Shown: positions 43,970 to 52,499 of the stretch, piece after piece
Layout of the letters: every line of letters begins with the position of its first letter
Numbering within the stretch: position 1 is the stretch's first letter
NCBI RefSeq assembly: GCF_030563405.1
Contig: NZ_CP130748.1
Coordinates: forward strand, 1,364,001-1,428,000
Length of the DNA: 64,000 bases
Direction of reading: 5' to 3'
DNA from: Vibrio sp. SNU_ST1
Lineage (GTDB): Bacteria > Pseudomonadota > Gammaproteobacteria > Enterobacterales > Vibrionaceae
The notes under the pieces: generated by a model
What the model was told of the DNA's origin: nothing
The model's input: the letters and a program-made list of their open reading frames with translations, nothing else
Databases searched by the model: none
Program-made: the position numbers and the translations under genes

Positions 43970-44665
43970 ATGAACGCAATCACGAGAGTCATGGTCATTG
44001 AAGATGATATTGCGATTGCAGAGCTTCACCATCGTTATTTAGAACAGATGGGAGGCTTTGATGTGGTCGGGATTGCGACCACACAGTCTGAAGCGTTAAT
44101 GCAGTTAGATATCTTAAAGCCTGATTTGGTTTTATTGGATGTGTATCTGCCTGACGGATGCGGACTTGATATTTTGAACCACGTTCGCGGCAGCAATCAG
44201 GGCTGTGATGTGATTCTGATTACCGCAGCTCGAGACGTCGACACCCTTCAACAAGCAATGCGTGGTGGAGTCGTCGACTATCTACTCAAACCTGTGATGT
44301 TTCCTCGCTTGGAAGCAGCACTGAAAAAGTATCAGTCGCAGCAGCAAGAGTTTGAAAGTGTGTCGGATCTTAACCAAGGTTTGGTCGACAAGATGCTGCA
44401 AGCGAATGCTAAGGCCGACTCTCGAAAGGTTTCTACGTTACCGAAAGGGATCGATGGCGTAACGCTTGATAAAATTAGAGCCATTTTCCAACAAGCCGAC
44501 ATTACTGATATTACAGCTGATGAGGCAGGTGAACGTATTGGAGCGAGCCGAACCACCGCTCGACGCTATTTGGAATTCCTTATCACGACTGGCGAGTTAG
44601 TGGCTGACTTAAATTACGGGTCAGTAGGTCGCCCAGAACGCTGTTACAACAAAGCTAGAAGATAG
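43970..44665 (+). CDS. CitB/DcuR-family response regulator
   Basis: 231 residues. Receiver domain with VIEDDIAIAELH, LLDVYLPDGCGLDIL (phosphorylated Asp about residue 56), LITAARD and LLKPVMFPRLEAAL. The C-terminal helix-turn-helix DITADEAGERIGASRTTARRYLEFL and the ending YGSVGRPERCYN are typical of CitB/DcuR/DpiA. GAAGAACATAA precedes the ATG. It should bind DNA when phosphorylated by the CitA-like kinase. Confidence 0.92.
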   Translation: MNAITRVMVIEDDIAIAELHHRYLEQMGGFDVVGIATTQSEALMQLDILKPDLVLLDVYLPDGCGLDILNHVRGSNQGCDVILITAARDVDTLQQAMRGGVVDYLLKPVMFPRLEAALKKYQSQQQEFESVSDLNQGLVDKMLQANAKADSRKVSTLPKGIDGVTLDKIRAIFQQADITDITADEAGERIGASRTTARRYLEFLITTGELVADLNYGSVGRPERCYNKARR

Positions 44666-44714
44666 ATTTAGCGACAACAAGTCACAAAGATAAACGCGAT
44701 GCTATGAAATAAAT

Positions 44715-44748
44715 ATAAAGCCAGTTGAGTAAGCTGGTTTTGGTTTTT
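44715..44748 (+). terminator. Probable terminator
   Basis: AGCCAG and CTGGTT form a short stem with inner TT/AA pairing, followed by GGTTTTTTC. Confidence 0.55.
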
Positions 44749-45102
44749 TCTCCCTTTCTTATTGCTCACTCCACCGACCAGATACCGTTCTTTCTTGACT
44801 ACAATGTTTGAGAATGCCGATTTGCTTCTTCTTCCGGATAGAACAGCTGAGTTATCGATTATAATTTGTTCGAAATCAGTCAATATTTAATCGATTGCTT
44901 TCACAGTGGTTGATGTAAATCAAATACTCATAGACAATACTGTCCCGAATAGAGGTGATAGCTTTCACCCTCGTTTACCAAACGCATTCTCAAGTGTAAT
45001 AGGCACTCGCTATTGATGTAATAGCCAAGACCTATTATCTATTTTCGTATGTCGCTGATACCTTTGGCGAATACTAAAAACCTTGTTTTTATAGGAAAGA
45101 TG
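44749..45102. promoter_or_regulatory. Promoter region of zwf-pgl-gnd
   Basis: No gene supported. It contains the FNR-type palindrome at 44910-44923 and AGGAAAG before the zwf start. Confidence 0.55.
44910..44923. promoter_or_regulatory. FNR-type binding site
   Basis: TTGATGTAAATCAA matches the FNR consensus TTGAT-N4-ATCAA exactly and also fits a weak CRP site. It lies about 180 bp upstream of the zwf start codon. Confidence 0.65.
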
Positions 45103-46605
45103 ATGGTAATACCTGAAAACAGCAGCATCGTTATTTTTGGTGCGTCGGGAGATCTAACTTACCGCAAGTTAATTCCTGCTTTGTACCACCTGTATGCTAG
45201 CAATCAACTTCCAGAATCCTTTGCGATTCTTGGAGTGAGCCGTACTGAGTACAGCGACGAGTCTTACCGTGAGAAGCTGAAGAAGTCTCTTCAGGAAATG
45301 GAAAAAACTGAGCCAGAGACGCTGAATGCATTTATTGAACATCTGCATTACCAAGCGATCAACACTTCAGATGTAGACGATTACGCTCGTCTAGCACAAC
45401 GTCTGGATAAGCTTGAGCAAGACTACCAATTCGAAAATCATAACACATTGTTCTACTTGGCAACCCCGCCAAGCCTCTACGGTGTGATACCAGCAAACCT
45501 TGCTGCACATGGCCTGAACGATGAATCGAACGGCTGGCGTCGTCTGATTATTGAGAAGCCATTTGGTTACGATCTAGCATCAGCTCAAGCGCTGGATGAA
45601 GAGATCCATCATCACTTCCAAGAACACCAGATCTACCGTATCGACCATTACCTTGGTAAAGAAACGGTACAAAACCTTCTAGTGCTTCGTTTCTCAAACG
45701 CGATGTTTGAACCTCTGTGGAACCGTAACTTCATTGACTACGTTGAAATCACAGGTGCTGAGTTCCTTGGTGTTGAAGAGCGTGGTGGATACTACGATGG
45801 TTCTGGCGCAGTTCGTGACATGTTCCAAAACCACTTGCTGCAAGTGCTAGCAATGGTTGGTATGGAGCCACCTGCTCAAATCAATGCAGATTCTATTCGT
45901 GACGAAGTGGTTAAAGTACTTCAGTGTCTGAAACCATTGGAAGAAGACGACCTGCGTAAAGATTTAGTATTAGGTCAATACACAGCATCAGACGTCCGTG
46001 GTCAGCACTTGCCTGGTTACCGTGAAGAGCCGGGTGTAGCAGATGACTCTCGTACTGAAACGTACATTGGTCTTAAAGCACACATCAACAACTGGCGTTG
46101 GAATGGGGTTCCTTTCTACGTACGTACGGGTAAACGCTTACCAACGCGCGTAACGGAAATCGTGATTCACTTTAAGAACACGCCTCACCCAGTATTTGGT
46201 CAAGATGCACCAGAGAACAAACTGATTATCCGTATCCAACCGGATGAAGGTATTCAGATGAGCTTTGGTTTGAAAGAGCCAGGTGCAGGTTTCAAAGCAA
46301 AAGAAGTGAAAATGAACTTCTCTTACTCTGATTTACCTGAAACTCAAATGCTAACGGCTTATGAGCGTCTTCTTCTTGATGCACTGAACGGTGATGCGAC
46401 TCTGTTTGCACGTACCGATGCAGTAGAAGCATGTTGGAAGTACGTTCAACCAATCTTAGATCTCAAACAAGACCCTCAAGCACTGTTTGGCTATGCTTGT
46501 GGTACTTGGGGCCCGCAAGAAGCCGATGAGCTTCTGCAACGTGATGGCCGCGCATGGCGTTTCCCATGTAAAAACCTAACAGACACGGATTACTGCGAAC
46601 TATGA
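45103..46605 (+). CDS. zwf: Glucose-6-phosphate 1-dehydrogenase
   Basis: 500 residues from ATG 45103, which fits family N-termini ([27 protein letters not shown] in outline) and the AGGAAAG site; the frame is open 18 codons further upstream. NADP-binding [11 protein letters not shown] near residue 12, active site [14 protein letters not shown] with the catalytic His, and [11 protein letters not shown]. It oxidises glucose 6-phosphate to 6-phosphogluconolactone, making NADPH, the first step of the oxidative pentose phosphate and Entner-Doudoroff routes. It overlaps pgl by 4 bp. Confidence 0.97.
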   Translation: MVIPENSSIVIFGASGDLTYRKLIPALYHLYASNQLPESFAILGVSRTEYSDESYREKLKKSLQEMEKTEPETLNAFIEHLHYQAINTSDVDDYARLAQRLDKLEQDYQFENHNTLFYLATPPSLYGVIPANLAAHGLNDESNGWRRLIIEKPFGYDLASAQALDEEIHHHFQEHQIYRIDHYLGKETVQNLLVLRFSNAMFEPLWNRNFIDYVEITGAEFLGVEERGGYYDGSGAVRDMFQNHLLQVLAMVGMEPPAQINADSIRDEVVKVLQCLKPLEEDDLRKDLVLGQYTASDVRGQHLPGYREEPGVADDSRTETYIGLKAHINNWRWNGVPFYVRTGKRLPTRVTEIVIHFKNTPHPVFGQDAPENKLIIRIQPDEGIQMSFGLKEPGAGFKAKEVKMNFSYSDLPETQMLTAYERLLLDALNGDATLFARTDAVEACWKYVQPILDLKQDPQALFGYACGTWGPQEADELLQRDGRAWRFPCKNLTDTDYCEL

Positions 46606-47318
46606 TCAATCACAAGATCTTTGCAACGCCTGAACTGGTCGTTGAAAACCTAGCAAACGAAATGAAAGCATACAGCGAGCAGGGCAAACCTGTGCACATT
46701 TCATTGTCGGGTGGCAGCACGCCAAAAATGCTTTTCAAGCTTTTAGCGGAGGCACCATACGCGGAAGGTATTCAATGGAATAACCTTCATTTCTGGTGGG
46801 GCGACGAACGTTGCGTGGCACCTGATGACGCTGAAAGCAATTTCGGTGAAGCGAATACGTTACTTTTCTCAAACGTAAACCTTCCTGCAGAGAACATCCA
46901 CCGCATCCGTGGTGAAGATGAGCCTAAAGCAGAAGCAGAGCGTTTTGCAAAAGAGATGGCAGACGTGATTCCAACAGAAAACGGCACGCCTGTATTCGAT
47001 TGGATCCTGCTAGGTGTTGGTGCAGACGGCCACACAGCTTCACTGTTCCCGGGTGTAACTGACTACCAAGATGAGAACCTATCTGTATTAGCTTCTCACC
47101 CAGAGTCGGGCCAGATCCGTGTTTCTAAAACAGCGAAAGTTTTGGAAGCAGCGAAACGAATCAGCTACCTAGTACTGGGTGCAGGTAAAGTTGAGATCGT
47201 TAAAGAAATTCATACAACTCCTGCTTCAGAACTGCCTTACCCGGCAGCGAAAATCCAGTCTAAAACTGGCGAAACAGAGTGGTTCCTAGATTCAAATGCA
47301 GCAAGTGCTATCGCATAA
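46602..47318 (+). CDS. pgl: 6-phosphogluconolactonase
   Basis: 238 residues, start overlapping the zwf stop (ATGA), so the two are coupled. [37 protein letters not shown] and [18 protein letters not shown] are signatures of the lactonase (SugarP_isomerase fold). It hydrolyses 6-phosphogluconolactone to 6-phosphogluconate, the step between zwf and gnd. Confidence 0.96.
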   Translation: MINHKIFATPELVVENLANEMKAYSEQGKPVHISLSGGSTPKMLFKLLAEAPYAEGIQWNNLHFWWGDERCVAPDDAESNFGEANTLLFSNVNLPAENIHRIRGEDEPKAEAERFAKEMADVIPTENGTPVFDWILLGVGADGHTASLFPGVTDYQDENLSVLASHPESGQIRVSKTAKVLEAAKRISYLVLGAGKVEIVKEIHTTPASELPYPAAKIQSKTGETEWFLDSNAASAIA

Positions 47319-47346
47319 GTGCGAATAGCCGCAAGGAGATAAAATA

Positions 47347-48795
47347 ATGAAAGGTGATATCGGTGTAATTGGCCTAGCAGTAATGGGTCAGAACCTTATC
47401 CTAAACATGAACGACCACGGCTTCAAAGTTGTGGCTCACAACCGTACTGCTGCGAAAGTAGACGAGTTCCTAGAAGGCCCAGCTAAGGGTACTAACATTG
47501 TTGGTGCTTACTCTCTAGAAGAGCTAGTTGAGAAGCTAGAAGCACCACGTAAAGTGATGCTTATGGTTCGTGCTGGTGACGTTGTAGACACGTTCATCGA
47601 CAAGCTTGTACCACTTCTAGACAAAGGCGACATCATCATTGATGGTGGTAACACTAACTTCCCAGACACTAACCGTCGTGTTGCTGCTCTTCGTGAGAAA
47701 GGCATCCACTTCATCGGTACGGGTGTTTCTGGTGGTGAAGAAGGCGCTCGTTTCGGTCCTTCTATCATGCCAGGCGGTTCTCCTGAAGCTTGGGAAGCGG
47801 TTAAGCCTATCTTCCAAGGTATCTCTGCGAAAACTGACGCGGGTGAGCCTTGTTGTGATTGGGTTGGTAACGACGGTGCTGGTCACTTCGTTAAGATGGT
47901 TCACAATGGCATTGAATACGGTGACATGCAGCTTATCACTGAAGCATACCAGTTCATGAAAGATGGTCTAGGTATGAACCACGACGAAATGCAGGCTGTA
48001 TTTGCTGACTGGAACAAAACTGAACTAGACAGCTACCTAGTAGAAATCACGGCTGACATCCTTGGCTACAAAGATGAAGACGGTGAAGCGCTAGTTGAGA
48101 AGATCCTAGACACTGCTGGCCAAAAAGGTACAGGCAAATGGACAGGTATCAACGCACTAGACATGGGTATCCCACTGACTCTAATCACTGAATCTGTATT
48201 CTCTCGTTGCCTGTCAGCACTTAAAGATCAACGTGTTGAAGCTGAGAAACTGTTCGGCAAGACTGTTGCTCCAGTTGAAGGCGACAAGCAAGAGTGGGTT
48301 GATGCAATCCGTCAGGCTCTACTTGCTTCTAAGATCATCTCTTACGCTCAAGGTTTCATGCTAATGCGTGAAGCGTCGAACGAAAACGGCTGGGATCTAA
48401 ACTACGGTAACGTTGCACTTATGTGGCGTGGCGGTTGTATCATCCGTTCTGCATTCCTAGGCAACATTCGTGATGCTTACGAGGCGAACCCAGAGATCGC
48501 ATTCCTAGGTTCAGATGCATACTTCAAAGGCATTCTAGACAACTGCATGGGCGCTTGGCGTAAAGTTGCAGCTAAGTCTATGGAATCAGGCATTCCAATG
48601 CCATGTATGACTTCTGCACTAACGTTCCTAGATGGCTACACTACAGCTCGTCTTCCAGCGAACCTTCTGCAAGCTCAACGTGACTACTTCGGTGCTCACA
48701 CTTATGAGCGTACTGACCGTCCACGTGGTGAATTCTTCCATACAAACTGGACTGGTACAGGCGGCGACACTGCTTCTACAACTTACGACGTATAA
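47347..48795 (+). CDS. gnd: 6-phosphogluconate dehydrogenase (decarboxylating)
   Basis: 482 residues, AAGGAGATAAAATA before the ATG. N-terminal Rossmann motif IGVIGLAVMGQNLILNM, the family signature GDIIIDGGNTNFPDT, catalytic region VSGGEEGARFGPSIMPGG and HFVKMVHNGIEYGDMQ. It oxidises 6-phosphogluconate to ribulose 5-phosphate, CO2 and NADPH. Codon use is strongly biased (many CTA, CGT, GGT), as expected for high expression. Last gene of the operon. Confidence 0.97.
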   Translation: MKGDIGVIGLAVMGQNLILNMNDHGFKVVAHNRTAAKVDEFLEGPAKGTNIVGAYSLEELVEKLEAPRKVMLMVRAGDVVDTFIDKLVPLLDKGDIIIDGGNTNFPDTNRRVAALREKGIHFIGTGVSGGEEGARFGPSIMPGGSPEAWEAVKPIFQGISAKTDAGEPCCDWVGNDGAGHFVKMVHNGIEYGDMQLITEAYQFMKDGLGMNHDEMQAVFADWNKTELDSYLVEITADILGYKDEDGEALVEKILDTAGQKGTGKWTGINALDMGIPLTLITESVFSRCLSALKDQRVEAEKLFGKTVAPVEGDKQEWVDAIRQALLASKIISYAQGFMLMREASNENGWDLNYGNVALMWRGGCIIRSAFLGNIRDAYEANPEIAFLGSDAYFKGILDNCMGAWRKVAAKSMESGIPMPCMTSALTFLDGYTTARLPANLLQAQRDYFGAHTYERTDRPRGEFFHTNWTGTGGDTASTTYDV

Positions 48796-48845
48796 TCGTT
48801 AGTTAGAATCAGTTAAGAACCTTTTTGTTCTGTAAGCTGTAAATA

Positions 48846-48878
48846 GAAAAAAGGATGCCAATGGGCATCCTTTTTTGT
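48846..48878 (+). terminator. Rho-independent terminator
   Basis: AAAAAAGGATGCC and GGCATCCTTTTTT pair around AATG, ending zwf-pgl-gnd. Confidence 0.92.
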
Positions 48879-48921
48879 TGGTTTGCGCTCTATTCGATCT
48901 AGATAACAAAGAGTTTATATC

Positions 48922-50070
48922 TTAAGCCGTCATTACATGTGGTTGAGCATCGTCGTTGTATTGCTCCCGAATTGCCATAAAGTCGTCTAGGTTCTGTTTA
49001 AGGGCCTCAACACATTCTGGGTCGAACATTGAACCGTTGTGCGCTTCAATGTATTCCATCACTTCATCGAGTGTCCACGCGTGCTTGTAGGCTCTTTTAC
49101 TCATCAGTGCATCAAACACATCGGCTAACGTCACGATGCGTGCTTCGAGCGGTATCGATGTGTTACTCAAAGCATCGGGTAACCCTGTGCCATCAAACCG
49201 TTCATGATGATGACGCACGATATTCTTTATGAACTGTATTTCGTCAGAACACATAGAGCTATGGCACGATAGAGCAACCACGTCATTGATCATTTCTTCA
49301 CCGTATAAAGTGTGATTGTTCATGATGGCTCTTTCTTCTTCATTAAAGCGCGCGCTACTGAATAACACCTTATCTGGAATTCGATATTTTCCTATGTCGT
49401 GAAAGGGTGCGTACAGCCGAATTCGATGAATGAATTGGTGTGTAATTTCCCTTCTGGTGTGCGACAGAGTGCGAGCAATTTGTTCACTGTATTTACCCAT
49501 TCGAATCAGGTGTTCTTTGGTTTCGGGATCTCGAGCATGACCCATATTTAAAGCGATCGCTAAAGAGGATTGAAAGTGACGCTGGCGTTCAAACCATTGG
49601 ACGAAAAGACTGGAGATTACTTGAGTGAGATAGGCGATATCACATTGAATATGCTGGTTCGCAAAAAATCCCGTTGATGAAGCATTGATAAACACAAACC
49701 CAAGATTACTTTCTTGATGATGAATAGGCGTTGTGTAACTGCTTTGGTGGCCGAGTTCGAGTAGGTGAGATATTTGTTTGGTCGGGCTTATCGTGGTGAG
49801 GTCGTTGATGATTCGAGTATCTAAAGATTCTGCCATTCGAGATAAAGCCGATTCTGGCTTAAGTTCTTGTTCGATATAGCGGTGTTGCGCTTCTTGGCAG
49901 AGCGTGTCCGAAACAAAGTAATTTGATGCTCTGTTTTCACTGCACAGCACGACTGAAAGCCGAGATAATATGGGGTAATGTTCGCGAGCTAGCCGAAAAA
50001 GATCATCAACGATGGCGATAATATCTTTATCTTGGGCGGCTACTCTGCTGATTTGGGAGTAGTCAAACAT
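48922..50070 (-). CDS. HD-GYP domain protein (probable c-di-GMP phosphodiesterase)
   Basis: 382 residues from ATG 50070 (a TTG start at 50082 is possible). Residues 1-165 look like a GAF-type sensor domain; residues 185-360 are HD-GYP with the HD pair in FHDIGKYRIPD, HHERFDGTGLPD in the GYP position and VTLADVFDALMSKRAYK. The motif reads GTGLP rather than GYP, a variation known in active and inactive members. It probably breaks down cyclic di-GMP in the cytosol. Stand-alone gene. Confidence 0.88.
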   Translation of the reverse strand: MFDYSQISRVAAQDKDIIAIVDDLFRLAREHYPILSRLSVVLCSENRASNYFVSDTLCQEAQHRYIEQELKPESALSRMAESLDTRIINDLTTISPTKQISHLLELGHQSSYTTPIHHQESNLGFVFINASSTGFFANQHIQCDIAYLTQVISSLFVQWFERQRHFQSSLAIALNMGHARDPETKEHLIRMGKYSEQIARTLSHTRREITHQFIHRIRLYAPFHDIGKYRIPDKVLFSSARFNEEERAIMNNHTLYGEEMINDVVALSCHSSMCSDEIQFIKNIVRHHHERFDGTGLPDALSNTSIPLEARIVTLADVFDALMSKRAYKHAWTLDEVMEYIEAHNGSMFDPECVEALKQNLDDFMAIREQYNDDAQPHVMTA

Positions 50071-50504
50071 GGTCAAAGCCAACCTTTATTTATAGTTATA
50101 TCATTGTTTAATATCGTTATTTATAGGTTTCTATACCATTTCTAACATAACACCTTACTGTCAATTAGCAACACTGCGTTCTAATAATTTTAAATTTCAT
50201 TGGTAAAGTAGGGATATTTCATTCTTCTATCATGGTTTTTGTTAACTTAAGCGAGTTTGGTGGATCTTTAAGAGAGACCCTTTTAGGAGGGGCGGCTGTA
50301 TTAGACGCAACATCAGGGTGGTAAGTGACCATTTTAAAATTAAATTGAAAGATAAATAGGATAACGAGCATGCTTTATGCCATCATAAAGGCATAGATAA
50401 GGGCAATGGATGATATGCCCAAATGATTGAGCTAGAAGCGGTCAGTGATGACGGTGTTCTAGAGTAAATTCAAGGCCTTTAGTTGCCTTGGAAAAGGTAA
50501 TATT
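50071..50504. promoter_or_regulatory. Divergent intergenic region
   Basis: No supported gene. It contains a small palindrome CTTTATG/CATAAAG (50373-50390) of unknown use and the promoters of the HD-GYP and VF530 genes. Confidence 0.4.
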
Positions 50505-50918
50505 ATGACTGAAGAAGAAAGAATCGAACTGCAACAAAACAACCCTCTGCATGGCTTAAAACTAGACACCATGATCACTGAATTAGTGGATCATTACGGT
50601 TGGGAAATTTTGGACGCAGCAATGCGCATGAACTGCTTTAACACAAAGCCAACCGTTGCAAGTGCCGTTAAATATTTGAAAAAAACAGAGTGGGCTCGTG
50701 AAAAGGTTGAAAACTTCTACCTTTACCGTTTTAAGCGTATGCCTAAAGCGTCGGACATCGAATACCAGATGCCTCCGCGTTCGCGTACATTCCGTCACGG
50801 ATTAGAGCCTCGTGAACCAATGGAATTGACGGTAGAGTCTATCCACGCTTCACAAGCTAAAGCTGCATCTGCATTTAAAGAGCGCCGCGGCGGCAACGGT
50901 CGTAATTTTCGTCGCTAG
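50505..50918 (+). CDS. VF530-family (DUF2132) DNA-binding protein
   Basis: 137 residues, AAGGTAATATT before the ATG. NPLHGLKLDTMITELVDHYGWE, INCF-like MNCFNTKPTVASAVKYLKKT and WAREKVENFYLYRF match the VF530 domain (residues 10-80), a small winged-helix-like fold named after a Vibrio fischeri protein. A basic tail (KERRGGNGRNFRR) is added. Nucleic-acid binding is assumed; cellular role unknown. Confidence 0.9.
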   Translation: MTEEERIELQQNNPLHGLKLDTMITELVDHYGWEILDAAMRMNCFNTKPTVASAVKYLKKTEWAREKVENFYLYRFKRMPKASDIEYQMPPRSRTFRHGLEPREPMELTVESIHASQAKAASAFKERRGGNGRNFRR

Positions 50919-50998
50919 TAAAGGGCGTCGTTAATAGAAAGGCGTCGCTAGAAAAGCCGTCGAAATAGCCTAATCAACTAAAGCGATAAGCATAAAAT

Positions 50999-51027
50999 GC
51001 AAAAGGAGCCTAAGCGCTCCTTTTTTA
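50999..51027 (+). terminator. Rho-independent terminator
   Basis: AAAAGGAGC and GCTCCTTTTTT pair around CTAAGC. Confidence 0.8.
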
Positions 51028-51052
51028 ATGCGTGTCGCTTTAGTCGTTTGCC

Positions 51053-51244
51053 TTAAGCTTCGCGGTTCTTTCTTTGATTCTTCCAAAGGTCAACGACATA
51101 GACAATGGCGCTGATCAGTAAGAATAGCGCTGACACAGAAAACAGAGCGGGCATTTTGAGAATCCACGCGAATGTGGCAGCAAGAAAAGCGACAAAGCAA
51201 ATGAGTCGACTTGATGACATGACATGACCGAGTTTAGTGTTCAT
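51053..51244 (-). CDS. Small two-helix membrane protein
   Basis: 63 residues with an ideal AGGAGG site four bases before the ATG. Two membrane helices (about residues 13-29 and 33-51) and a basic C-terminus (WKNQRKNREA). Family not recognised; likely real from its ribosome site and composition. Confidence 0.72.
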   Translation of the reverse strand: MNTKLGHVMSSSRLICFVAFLAATFAWILKMPALFSVSALFLLISAIVYVVDLWKNQRKNREA

Positions 51245-51549
51245 AACGCCTCCTAATGAAGTCTCATTTTCGACAGGAGAATTATCCCACCTTTGGCAAA
51301 GTAAAGGCTAAAAAATAGTCTAAATTGTTATCAAATTTGCTAATTTAAGGACTCGTCTCACATATTTAGCTCTGGCTATTTTATAAGCAATAAAATAGCC
51401 AGATAGGCATCGAAAGGGAAAGTATTTTCGGTCGGTATTTCCAGCTGCAAGTCTTGTTGCACTGAATGTTTAGTTCGCATAAAACTTAGTTTGTATAGTA
51501 CCTACATAGCATAGAGCCTAGTTGGTATGGAATCTACTTAGCATAGAAC
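51245..51549. other. Intergenic with long perfect hairpin and 32-bp repeat
   Basis: Contains CTGGCTATTTTA (51372-51383) paired with TAAAATAGCCAG (51391-51402), and a duplicated 32-bp unit at 51500-51563 that runs into the end of the TauE-like gene. No coding frame. Confidence 0.6.
51372..51402. terminator. 12-bp perfect stem, possible terminator of the TauE-like gene
   Basis: Perfect 12-bp inverted repeat with a 7-nt loop (TAAGCAA). No strong T run follows on either strand, so a different RNA role is possible. Confidence 0.5.
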
Positions 51550-51563
51550 CTAGTTGGTATAGA
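51500..51563. repeat. Tandem duplication, 32-bp unit
   Basis: Two copies, 51500-51531 and 51532-51563, sharing CATAG..CCTAGTTGGTAT, with a partial third copy to the left. The right copy contains the stop of the TauE-like gene. Confidence 0.75.
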
Positions 51564-52308
51564 AAAAGTAAGCGGTGATCAAAAAGCTCGCGATGATCAC
51601 TGTGGTACGGACATATTGTTGAGGGATGCGGCGAGAGATTTTTGCTGAATAGTAACCTCCGACCAATGTCCCAAACAAAACGGCCATACCTGACAGCCAA
51701 TCTATCGAACCATTTACAACAAAGAACACGATTGCCGCGAGTGATGCGCATGCCGATACCAACAATTTGATGCCATTCATCACGTTGATATTGGTATACC
51801 CAGCCAGTGCCAAATAACTCAATGTCACAATGCCTAAGCCTGCATTAAAATAACCACCATAAACACACACGATCAAAAGTAATACGGCTGAAAAGAACGC
51901 GCCTGCGCTGGTGGCGTGCTTATGTTTAGCGGTTACTTTCTTTAGCCATTTATTGAGTGTGCCACCAAACGTGAAAAGCAAAGCAGCGAATAGCAGTAGC
52001 CAAGGTACGGATTGAGTAAATAGCGCTTCTGGTGTGTGCAGCAGTAGAAATGCTCCGATGCCACCACCAATTACACACAAACCAATGGTCAGTTTTAGTT
52101 GCTTAGTACCAGATTGAATTTCGTGGCGTAGAGCGTAGGCTCCGCTGATATAGCCTGCGCATGAAGCAAAGGTATTGGTCGCATTAGCTGCGATAGGTGG
52201 AACTCCAGTGAACAAAAGAGCAGGGAAGGTGATGAAGCTACCACCACCCGCAATGGAGTTAAGTACACCGCCAATTACTCCCGATAAGAATAGAATCAAC
52301 CAATCCAT
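51550..52308 (-). CDS. TauE/SafE-family anion exporter
   Basis: 252 residues, about eight membrane segments. It starts MDWLILFLSGVIGG and has SIAGGGSFITFPALLFTG, then FNAGLGIVTLSYLALAGYTNIN, the paired motifs of PF01925. It differs clearly from the TauE-like protein at 19.3 kb (NSIAGGGS instead of GLLGIGGG). It exports an unknown, probably sulfur-containing or organic, anion. The stop codon lies in a tandem repeat. Confidence 0.88.
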   Translation of the reverse strand: MDWLILFLSGVIGGVLNSIAGGGSFITFPALLFTGVPPIAANATNTFASCAGYISGAYALRHEIQSGTKQLKLTIGLCVIGGGIGAFLLLHTPEALFTQSVPWLLLFAALLFTFGGTLNKWLKKVTAKHKHATSAGAFFSAVLLLIVCVYGGYFNAGLGIVTLSYLALAGYTNINVMNGIKLLVSACASLAAIVFFVVNGSIDWLSGMAVLFGTLVGGYYSAKISRRIPQQYVRTTVIIASFLITAYFFYTN

Positions 52309-52447
52309 AGTTTAGAATCCAATGCGTTAAATGATCGTTTACCTTACTTGATTTCGTTACTAATATCAGTGTCACGTGTGTTGTAAAGGTAGGTTTGTGA
52401 GTTTGCTACCATCTTTAACCGTTTGTTCAAATTGAGCACCCAATTGA

Positions 52448-52473
52448 GAAAAGGAGCCAATGGCTCCTTTGGT
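52448..52473 (-). terminator. Rho-independent terminator
   Basis: AAAGGAGCC and GGCTCCTTT pair around AAT, after tctA on the minus strand. Confidence 0.75.
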
Positions 52474-52499
52474 TGAGAGTTAGTTGATTTGCTAGAGTT

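Noticed and set aside
44668..44883. 71-residue minus-strand frame after the CitB-like gene
   Set aside because: No ribosome site, overlaps a terminator-like stem and lacks recognisable features.
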